Of a stretch of 64,000 nucleotides of DNA, positions 38,889-47,700 are shown piece after piece. This DNA comes from Paenibacillus andongensis. Lineage in GTDB: Bacteria > Bacillota > Bacilli > Paenibacillales > NBRC-103111. Location of the stretch: contig NZ_CP104467.1 in assembly GCF_025369935.1 (NCBI RefSeq), forward strand, positions 2,239,001 through 2,303,000. Reading direction: 5' to 3'. Made by a program: the position numbers and the translations under genes. The notes under the pieces are model-generated. The model did no database searches and had not been told where the DNA came from. It was given only the letters and a program-made list of their open reading frames with translations. The number at the start of each line of letters is the position of its first letter. Positions within the stretch are counted from its first letter, which is position 1.

Positions 38889-40865
38889 ATGAGTAATCTG
38901 TCTATCTCTACACCCGTTCAATTGAAGAACATGATAATCAAGGATGACTTCTGGTCCCCTTATATTTCATTAATTCGCGATGTTGTCGTACCTTACCAGT
39001 GGGAGGCGCTTAATGACCGAATCGAAGGTAACGAGCCGAGTCACGCCATCCAGAATTTCAGAATCGCTGCCGGATTGGAGCAGGGCGACTTCTACGGCAT
39101 GGTGTTCCAAGATAGTGACGTGGCCAAATGGCTCGAAGCCGTAGGTTATCTTTTGGAGCAAATGCCAGATCCCGATCTGGAAAAGGTAGCGGACGAAGTC
39201 GTCGATCTGATCGCCAAGGCGCAGCATGCGGACGGATACGTGAATACTTATTTTACACTCAAAGAAGTGGCAGGCAGATGGACGAATCTCGCAGAGTGCC
39301 ACGAGCTCTACTGCGCGGGTCATCTGATCGAAGCGGCGGTCGCCTATGAGAAGGCAACGGGGAAGGGCAAGATTCTGGAAGTGGCTTGCAAGCTGGCCGA
39401 CTGCATCGATGCGACGTTCGGGCCAGAAGATGGGAAGATCAAAGGTTATGACGGGCACCAAGAGGTCGAGCTAGCGCTAATGAAGCTCTACAGAGCCACC
39501 TCGAATGAGCGATATATGAAGTTGGCGAAGTTCTTCTTGGACGAGAGAGGGCAGAGTCCCCACTTCTACGACTTAGAGTTCGATCGCCGGAATGGCGAGA
39601 CTCATTTCCAAGCGCTGAAGATAGCCAAGGACAAATCTTACAGCCAAGCGCACCTCCCGATTCGAATGCAGCAGACGGCTGAAGGTCACGCGGTGCGGGT
39701 CGTATATATGTGCACGGGTATGGCCGACGTCGCTGCAGCGACCGGAGACGAGGAGTTGCTGAAGGCGTGCCGGGCGCTCTGGAATAACATCGTGAACAAG
39801 CGGATGTACATTACGGGATCGATCGGCTCGATGTCTTACGGCGAGTCATTCACGCTCGATTACGATTTGCCGAACGATACGGCTTACGCCGAGACGTGCG
39901 CATCGATCGGTCTCATCTTTTTTGCCCAGCGCATGCTTCAGATCGAGCCGAGAAGCGAATACGCAGACGTCATGGAGAGAGCGCTCTATAACACCGTTAT
40001 TGGCGGAATGTCTCGCGATGGACAGCACTTCTTCTACGTAAATCCGTTGGAAGCATGGCCTGAAGCGAGCGGTAAGAATCGGAATTTCGATCACGTGAAG
40101 ACGGAAAGGCAGCGATGGTTCGGATGCGCTTGTTGCCCGCCTAATATCGCTAGGCTGCTCGCCTCTCTCGGCAGCTATATCTACTCGTTCCAGGGGAATG
40201 CCCTTTATGCTCACTTATATATTGGGAGTCAAGTCACGGTGGATGTGGATGGCAGCGCCGTTGGGCTCATCCAGCATTCCGAGCTGCCGTGGAACGGTAA
40301 CATCGGATTCGAGCTGGCGATGGATGAGCCCAAAACCTTCTCCTTGGCTCTTCGGATACCAAGCTGGTGTGGGTCTTGGGATGTCAAGGTTAACGGGCAA
40401 CAGGTAGCGAAATCCGCGATGCGCTTGTTTAACGGATATCTTCATCTCGAACGGACATGGAACGCTGGCGATATCGTCCAACTGGTTCTACCGATGAACG
40501 TTAGTCCGATGAAAGGCAATCCGGAAATTCGAGAGACCGTAGGCATGGTCGCCATCCAGCGAGGGCCGATGGTGTACTGTCTGGAGGAAGCTGACAATGG
40601 CAAAGGGCTACATAAGCTGATCCTCCATCCGGGCTTCAAAGATCAAGTTAGCTTTGATAGCAGCTTGTTAGGCGGACTGCTTACCATCGATTTAGCCGCT
40701 TATCGGATCCAAGACGAGGGCTGGAAGGATCGACTTTACCGCGTGAAAGACGAGGATTACTTAGAGGCGACGACCGCCAGATTCATCCCTTACTTTGCTT
40801 GGGCGAACCGGGGAAGCGGCGAGATGAGAGTGTGGATCAGGGAAAATACGGTTTTACCCTCATGA
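38889..40865 (+). CDS. GH127 beta-L-arabinofuranosidase-type enzyme
   Basis: 658 residues from ATG 38889 (AAAGGAG 8 nt upstream; TTG 38886 also open). Alpha/alpha-barrel of the GH127 (former DUF1680) family. The zinc/thiolate motif FGCACCPPNIARLL near 413 carries the proposed cysteine nucleophile and metal-binding cysteines, and a conserved ITGSIGSMSYGESF segment near 305 carries an active-site Glu. No signal peptide, so intracellular removal of beta-L-arabinofuranosyl units from imported plant glycans is likely. An ABC importer follows after 150 bp, and the four genes may form an operon driven from the promoter at 38782. Confidence 0.92.
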   Translation: MSNLSISTPVQLKNMIIKDDFWSPYISLIRDVVVPYQWEALNDRIEGNEPSHAIQNFRIAAGLEQGDFYGMVFQDSDVAKWLEAVGYLLEQMPDPDLEKVADEVVDLIAKAQHADGYVNTYFTLKEVAGRWTNLAECHELYCAGHLIEAAVAYEKATGKGKILEVACKLADCIDATFGPEDGKIKGYDGHQEVELALMKLYRATSNERYMKLAKFFLDERGQSPHFYDLEFDRRNGETHFQALKIAKDKSYSQAHLPIRMQQTAEGHAVRVVYMCTGMADVAAATGDEELLKACRALWNNIVNKRMYITGSIGSMSYGESFTLDYDLPNDTAYAETCASIGLIFFAQRMLQIEPRSEYADVMERALYNTVIGGMSRDGQHFFYVNPLEAWPEASGKNRNFDHVKTERQRWFGCACCPPNIARLLASLGSYIYSFQGNALYAHLYIGSQVTVDVDGSAVGLIQHSELPWNGNIGFELAMDEPKTFSLALRIPSWCGSWDVKVNGQQVAKSAMRLFNGYLHLERTWNAGDIVQLVLPMNVSPMKGNPEIRETVGMVAIQRGPMVYCLEEADNGKGLHKLILHPGFKDQVSFDSSLLGGLLTIDLAAYRIQDEGWKDRLYRVKDEDYLEATTARFIPYFAWANRGSGEMRVWIRENTVLPS

Positions 40866-41017
40866 GGTGTAAGGACAGATATCAATAGTTGACTCTGGTC
40901 AAGGAGGGAAGGGAGCAAACGACACGATAACAGTGCTTACAGTCAGATGAAATATTCCCTGCCAACGCGGGAGGAATCACGGAGTGACGGCGAATTATAT
41001 ATGATGGAGGGGTTAAT

Positions 41018-42430
41018 ATGAAAACAATGAAAAAAGGATTCATGTTTAGCGTATCTATGGTCTTGATCTTAAGCATGATGGCTGGATGCTCCACGAATAA
41101 CGACAATCCAAACGCATCGCCAACGGGAGAAACAGCTTCAAAAGCACCTGCGACGACGACGGCTCCTTCCAAAGAAAAGGTTAAGATTACGTATTCGATG
41201 TGGGGAAGCGAGGAGGAAGGAAGTAAAACCCAAGAAGCGGCGAACAAATTTAATGCTTCCCAAAACAGAATTGAAGTAAAAGTGCAAGCGATTCCATGGG
41301 AAAACTACATGACGAAATTGAATACGCAGGCAACGGCAGGTCAATTGCCGGATACGGGGATATTGAAAGAGGATGGCGTCATCCAGTGGTCCTCCGATGG
41401 CATGCTGAATGATGTAAGTGCCATGTACAGTGGGAGTGAAAGCAAGCCACTTGATAGTCTAGCCTACAAATATCAAGGCAAGACCGTTGCCTATGCCGCT
41501 GCCAATGAAATCCTTCTCCTTTATTACAACAAAGACATGTTCGACAAAGCGAAGGTACCTTATCCTCCATCCGCACTGGATAAAGCATGGACATGGGACG
41601 AATTCGTAGCAACGGCCAAGAAGCTGACGGTCGACAAGAATGGCAAACATCCTGACGAAGCTGGCTTTAATGCGCAGAGTATCGTTCAGTATGGCGCATC
41701 CGTCGAAAATCTGGCATGGCAATTGGAAGCCTGGGTGCTTAGCAATGGCGGCGGTTTCTATTCCAATGACGGCACAGCGGTGAGAATCGGGGAAGACGCC
41801 AGTATGGAAGCGATTCAGAAAGTCGCGGATCTGTACTTGAAAGACCATGTTGCCCCGTTGTCCGTGGGACAGACCGATGATGGCATTCAGCGTACTATAA
41901 TCGCAGGAACGGTTGCCATGGCTACGAACGGCGCGTGGAACGTAGGAACTAGCTTGAATGCAGCTAAGGATGCAGGACTGAAATATGGCGTAGCCGTATT
42001 ACCTTACTTTAAGGAAAAGGTAACACTTAACACGGGCGGTGCCAATGTCGTATTCTCCCAGACAAAGCATCCAAAAGAAGCTATGGAATGGCTTAAATGG
42101 TACACAGCCGAAGAAAACAACTGGGGACTCATCTCATCGGGCATTTGGATGCCAACGCTGAAAAAGTGGTATACGGATGAAACGCTTACTCATAAATGGG
42201 TCGACAATAAGAACTTTCCTCCGTATAACGAATACAAGTCCGCTGTAGTCGATTATGCACAATCCTCAGCTGCGAGACCAGCTTCCTGGTTCTATACGAA
42301 TCATACGACGGATTTTAACACCTTGCTGGGATCGACTCTGGGGGATGTTTGGACCGGAAAAACGACCGCCAAGGACGCCATTACCAAAAATCTCGAAGCT
42401 TTGAAAGCCGCCAATAAAGGCAAAAAATAA
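41018..42430 (+). CDS. Sugar-binding lipoprotein, MalE/UgpB type
   Basis: 470 residues with lipobox MAGC (Cys near 24) after a hydrophobic signal (MVLILSMMAGCS) and a Thr/Ala-rich linker. Binding domain opens KVKITYSMWGSEEEGSKTQE, the family-1 (COG1653) type, distinct from the LipO-like proteins at 7508 and 32031. ATG with GATGGAGGGG upstream. Supplies the two permeases that follow. Placement after GH127 suggests an arabinose-containing oligosaccharide. Confidence 0.93.
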   Translation: MKTMKKGFMFSVSMVLILSMMAGCSTNNDNPNASPTGETASKAPATTTAPSKEKVKITYSMWGSEEEGSKTQEAANKFNASQNRIEVKVQAIPWENYMTKLNTQATAGQLPDTGILKEDGVIQWSSDGMLNDVSAMYSGSESKPLDSLAYKYQGKTVAYAAANEILLLYYNKDMFDKAKVPYPPSALDKAWTWDEFVATAKKLTVDKNGKHPDEAGFNAQSIVQYGASVENLAWQLEAWVLSNGGGFYSNDGTAVRIGEDASMEAIQKVADLYLKDHVAPLSVGQTDDGIQRTIIAGTVAMATNGAWNVGTSLNAAKDAGLKYGVAVLPYFKEKVTLNTGGANVVFSQTKHPKEAMEWLKWYTAEENNWGLISSGIWMPTLKKWYTDETLTHKWVDNKNFPPYNEYKSAVVDYAQSSAARPASWFYTNHTTDFNTLLGSTLGDVWTGKTTAKDAITKNLEALKAANKGKK

Positions 42431-42502
42431 CGTATAAGGAGGATGACCGCCAAGAACATGCAAGCGGCGGTCATCCTTCAAATTTGAGGTGGGGGGCAAG
42501 TT

Positions 42503-43426
42503 ATGGAAACCTTTAATAAACCTCAGCAGCGCCGTTCCCGCTTTCATTCAAGCGAGGCAAGAGTTGCTTATATATGCTTAATTCCAGCAATACTTGGACT
42601 GATCTTCCTTACCTATCTGCCTCTTCTCGGTGTGTTGGGAATTAGTATGACGAATTGGACAGGGCTAAAAACCCCTGAATTCGTCGGCTTCAGCAATTAT
42701 ATCACGCTATTTACCACCGATCCTTATATTAAAGATTCAATAATAGCGACGCTCTACTTCGCATTTTTATCCGTAGCAGGAAGCATGATTTATTCACTTT
42801 TCATCGCGATGCTGTTGAACCGTAAAATTCCAGCAAGAGGTTTTTTCAGAGCTGTTTTCTATGTGCCTTTCGTTTTGCCTGCTGCCGCTATATACGTAGG
42901 ATGGTCCTGGCTTTACGAGGCGAATTTCGGTTTCTTTAACTATCTCCTCTCCGAACTTGGATTGAACAAAGTTCTCTTTATCGCAGATTCTAATTACGTA
43001 ATCCCATCTCTTTCAATGATTGCAGTCTGGCTGTCGGGGAACTTAATCGTTATTTTTTTGGCTGGGCTTCAGAGCGTTCCGAGCGTCTATCACGAAGCGG
43101 CTGAAATGGATGGTGCAAACGGATGGAATCGCTTCCGGCATATCACCTTGCCTTGTATGACGCCGATCATCTTTTACAACCTGTTGCTGAGCTTGATCGC
43201 CAATCTCCAAGTCGTTACGCCAGCCCTTGCTTTGACCAATGGCGGTCCCGGCAACTCTTCCCGATTCATGACTTATCTGATGTATGATCAGGCTTTCGTC
43301 AATTACAAGCTAGGCTATGCCTGCGCGACGACCTTTATTATTTTCGCTATTCTCGCCGCTTTTACTGCTGTTTTGTTCAAGACGTCGAAACGGTGGATCT
43401 TTTCCGAAGGAGATGACGATAAATGA
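42503..43426 (+). CDS. Sugar ABC transporter permease, MalF/UgpA type
   Basis: 307 residues, six predicted transmembrane helices, EAA loop VYHEAAEMDGANGWNRFRHI near 198. ATG with GAGGTGGGGG upstream. The last four bases overlap the start of the next permease (ATGA). Forms the channel with that subunit. Confidence 0.93.
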   Translation: METFNKPQQRRSRFHSSEARVAYICLIPAILGLIFLTYLPLLGVLGISMTNWTGLKTPEFVGFSNYITLFTTDPYIKDSIIATLYFAFLSVAGSMIYSLFIAMLLNRKIPARGFFRAVFYVPFVLPAAAIYVGWSWLYEANFGFFNYLLSELGLNKVLFIADSNYVIPSLSMIAVWLSGNLIVIFLAGLQSVPSVYHEAAEMDGANGWNRFRHITLPCMTPIIFYNLLLSLIANLQVVTPALALTNGGPGNSSRFMTYLMYDQAFVNYKLGYACATTFIIFAILAAFTAVLFKTSKRWIFSEGDDDK

Positions 43427-44292
43427 GCGAAGCCGCTTACTCCACATTTAAGAGCAAAAAACGCAGTGAACGAACGATGAACGTGCTTACGCTTATAGTC
43501 GTCATTGTATTTGCCCTCATCGTGCTATTCCCGATCTGGTGGATATTCCGCACGTCACTAATGACGAATCCCGAGATCTACAAATATCCGCCATCTCTCT
43601 TACCGAACAATTGGTTGTTTTCCAATTATGAAAAAACATTGAAGGTATTCAAATTTTGGAAATACTTATGGAATACAATGATCATTATCGTTCCTTCCTG
43701 TTTGGCGGGAACGTTCACGGCCACCTTGTGCGGATTTGCCTTTGCGAGGTTGCGGTTTAGGGGTAAACAATTGATCTGGATCCTTTGTGTCGGTTCTATG
43801 CTCTTGCCTGCCATGGTTACGCTCATTCCCCTCTACATTGGATGGACACGAGGTTTGGGGCTCAATGACAGCTATCTGCCATTGATTTTGCCGTATTTTT
43901 GCGGCGGCGGCGCTTTTAATATCTTTTTGATCAGGCAGTTCATTCTCTCCATACCGAGAGAACTCGACCAAGCGGCAACGATTGACGGCGCTGGGTACTT
44001 CCGCATTTTGTTCAGCATTATTATGCCAGCGATCAAGCCCGCTATGATCGTCGTCGCCTTGTTTATTTTCATCGGCTTATGGAATGATTTGCTCCAACAG
44101 ATGATTTACATTAATTCGAGCGATAAATTCACCATAGCGTTGGGGCTTACCAATTTTAAAGGTCAATTAAAGCAGGATTGGTCGATGACGATGGCAGCTA
44201 CGTGCCTGTCCTTTGCTCCAGGCGTCATTTTCTACCTAATAGGTCAGAAGTATTTTGTAGAGGGAATCACGATGACCGGAATGAAAAATTAG
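43423..44292 (+). CDS. Sugar ABC transporter permease, MalG/UgpE type
   Basis: 289 residues, six helices, EAA loop ELDQAATIDGAGYFRILFSI near 178 and C-terminus FVEGITMTGMKN typical of MalG-like subunits. Translationally coupled to the MalF-type partner through a 4-bp overlap. No ATPase gene follows; a terminator lies 180 bp downstream. Confidence 0.93.
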   Translation: MSEAAYSTFKSKKRSERTMNVLTLIVVIVFALIVLFPIWWIFRTSLMTNPEIYKYPPSLLPNNWLFSNYEKTLKVFKFWKYLWNTMIIIVPSCLAGTFTATLCGFAFARLRFRGKQLIWILCVGSMLLPAMVTLIPLYIGWTRGLGLNDSYLPLILPYFCGGGAFNIFLIRQFILSIPRELDQAATIDGAGYFRILFSIIMPAIKPAMIVVALFIFIGLWNDLLQQMIYINSSDKFTIALGLTNFKGQLKQDWSMTMAATCLSFAPGVIFYLIGQKYFVEGITMTGMKN

Positions 44293-44472
44293 TCCGGATG
44301 CCTTGAGGAAGCAATGCGAAGATGAGTATTCGATCGCGCTTGATCATGCTGATCTACTCAATTATCGCGTTCTTTCATTGAAAGGATATGCATGTTAGGC
44401 ATATTGATCAATTCTGGCAGCCAAAAGTCCGGTAGACCGTCCTTTTTATGGAAAGCACTGAACAATGTACTT

Positions 44473-44502
44473 GCCTAAAATCGACGATTTTAGGCTATTT
44501 TT
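44473..44502 (+). terminator. Rho-independent terminator of GH127/importer operon
   Basis: GCCTAAAATC and GATTTTAGGC form a perfect stem with a GAC loop followed by TATTTTTAAT. The surrounding 44293-44794 gap holds no gene. Apart from this terminator and the promoter at 44617 nothing else was recognised. Confidence 0.85.
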
Positions 44503-44616
44503 AATCCAGCTAATATAAATTTGAAGCAATTCCTTGCCGCCAGTAATGTATAGAAGAAAATTCGACTTCGCTCAACTATACCAGACTGCAGAACAGACGT
44601 TTGAGTGTGAAATTTC

Positions 44617-44682
44617 TAAAAAAGTGATTGTGATTATGTAATTCATTCCTCGATAATCGCGTTATAATTTATAAGCGCTTTC
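44617..44682 (+). promoter_or_regulatory. Promoter module with TATAAT and cre-like box for DUF5695 gene
   Basis: TAAAAAAGTGATTG (44617-44630), TATAAT (44663) 32 bp later, and AGCGCTTTC (44674-44682) 5 bp beyond. The arrangement repeats that at 38782-38850. It is followed by a 112-bp leader before the ATG at 44795. Confidence 0.6.
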
Positions 44683-44794
44683 TTTATGGTTTAGAAATAT
44701 TATTTTTTGGTTCGTATTTGGAGAGGAGGGGCGTAGACCCATAGGCCATGAAGTTAACGAAAGGGATTACAAAATTCGAATTGGAGGTAACCAG

Positions 44795-47700
44795 ATGGAA
44801 GTAACGGAAATCAAGAGATCGGTTCGGTATAAATTCGAGCTTGTTTTTGCTGTCATTATCTTCTTATGTCTCCTGCCGATGTCGGTATCTGCCGAATCTC
44901 TTGCGGACAGTATGTCCAATGATATTTTTGAGATACAGACAGGAACCCATGGTGAAATCACCTCTTTGAAGTTAAAAGGGGATGTATTCCCGACGGAATA
45001 TGTGATGAATCCCACTAACGCGCCAAACCAGAATACACTCGATCATCAATGGCTCGGGGAACTGATGTTTACATACAAGCTTGGAAGCGGGGAGTGGACG
45101 AAGGCTTGGACAAGCAAGTCTGATGACGGAAGAACGATAACGAAGAATGGGAATGAAATTACCGTCACCTATGAAAACGCTTCAAACCCAGAAGGAATCC
45201 GAAATTTTAAAGTTATTGAAAAGTATGCTTTGGTGGACGATTACATCAAATGGACCATTTCTGTTGAAAACACGAGCAGCCAGACGCTAGAGATCGGGGA
45301 TCTTGGCCTTCCTTTGCCGTTTAATGAATTATGGCAGGCGCCGAATGACCGCATTTATGAAACTAGAGTTTTGAATCATTCGTTTGTTGGAAATAACAGC
45401 TCGTATATCACGATTCAAAGACCGAGCGGCATCGGTTCTTCCTTGCTTATGGTTCCTGATACAGCGACCGGCGCCGGCTTTGAATATCAAGACCGCTGGA
45501 AGCGTGAGGAGCATCCGGGCAGCAACTGGACCAATGATTCGGCAGGTTGGGTGGAAGGATTGAATGTTTACTATATTCATTCCAACGTGATCAAGAGTAC
45601 CAACAAGGGGTACCTCCCGAATACAAGCCTGATTCTCGCTCCGAACGAGAGTAAGACCTATGCTTTTAAGTTTTTTAAAACAGCTGACGATAACGATGTG
45701 AAAGCCAAGCTCTATGACGAAGGGCTCGTAGATGTCACCGTTGTGCCGGGGATGATTTTTGCAACCAACATGAAGGCTAAGATCGATTTGCATACGTTCA
45801 AAGACATCACTTCCGTTACCGCACAGTATCCATCTGAGACAACGGTCAATTATCTGAATACGGTAGATACGAATCATAAGATATACGAGCTCACCCTGGG
45901 GCATCTTGGACAGAATGATATTACAGTTCAATATGGAAACGGGGAAAAAACCGTCCTGCAGTTTTATGCGATTGAGCCTATTGATGCCGCATTGCAGAGA
46001 CATGCCACTTTTATGGTAGAAAAGACGCAGTACAATGATCCGGGAACGATTAGAGATAAGGTTTTTGACGATTGGATGATGCAAAATAAAACGACTAGAA
46101 ACCGATTTAACGGTTATTGGGGATGGGGCGATGACTGGGGATTAACGCACGGACAATTTTTAGCCGAAAAGAACTCGCAGGTCCCGATTGCGTCGGAAGT
46201 GAGTGCGCTCGATGACTATCTGGAGACAGCCGTTTGGACCAATCTGATGAATGGGCATCATGAGGATTATTTGGTTCCGGATTTCTTAATGAATCAGCCA
46301 AACACAACGCCGACGTATCGTGGCTATGCTTACCCTCATATTTATAATACGTACTTCAGCATGTATAAGATTGCTAAAATGTATCCGGATCTTGTCACTT
46401 ACAAGCATACGAAAGAAGAATATCTACTGCGGACATATAACATTTTCAAAGCCTTATACGACGGGCCGGTTGCGTACAACTGGGAGACAGGTCTTATGGG
46501 CGAACTGACGACGCCTGATATTATTAAAGCCCTGCAGGATGAGGGATTCACGGCTGAGGCGAATGATCTCATCGCTAAGATGGCTACGAAGTATAACAAT
46601 TTTAAAAACACGACATATCCGTACGGTTCGGAATACAGCTACGATAATACCGGAGAAGAAGCGGTCTATACGTTAGCCAAAATGAACAACAATACGACGA
46701 TGATGAGCAAAATTATTGCAAAAACAAGGGCCGATCGCGGACAAATGCCGGTCTGGTATTATTATGCGGATCCGGTTACGATAACGGGTGAGAACTGGTG
46801 GAACTTTCAGTACTCGACTTCACTCGCCGGCTATACGATAGATGACTGGATTCGCCATCATTCCGCAACGCCTGAGGTAGAACAGCGGCTATCTTACGCT
46901 GCTAAAATTGCCAATATTAGTGCGATTAACTCAGGCCAGATTAGCTCAGACCCTGCGAACATCGGCGCATCTTCATGGACATATCAAGCGGAAAAAGGAA
47001 ACTACGGCGCTATGGGATTAGATGGCGGCCCGCTTTTTAACGGATGGAGAGGGATGACGGGTGAGTCCGATTTAGGATTGTTCGGAGCGATCAAGATTCT
47101 GAGCAGCGATGTGGCCATGGATCCGATTTTCGGTTTAACGGGATATGGCGCAGATGTAACGGAAAACGGCTCAAACTACGTCATAACGCCAAAAGACGGC
47201 GTATTCAAGCGTATTAATCTGATCACCGAAAAGCTTAACTTAGAGCTGGATCGAGATCAGTTTACGAATGCCGCAATCGCGAAGAGCAAGAACTACGTTA
47301 AGCTGAGCATGAAAAACGTAACGCCTGGCACACAGCATCAAACAAAAATTGCGTTCACGGGACTTAAAAAAGCGACTTACGATATTTTAGTCGATGGTGT
47401 GCATCAAGGTAAATTGAATGCCTATGGCTCTCAAGCAACGCTTACGATTAATGCCGGATCGGCAGTAGCTTATACTGTTGAGCTGCAAGAAGGAATTAAG
47501 GATGCAAATACAGCTCCGATCGTGAATGCGGGTTCCGATAGTTCAATTACTTTGCCGGACGATATTAGTTTAAAAGGAACGGCTAGCGACGATGATCTTC
47601 CTGTCGGCACGTTAACAGCTGCATGGAGCTTGGTAAGTGGACCAGGTACGGCAACGTTTGCTGACGCTGCTGCATTGAATACGACGGCAACCGTTTCCAC

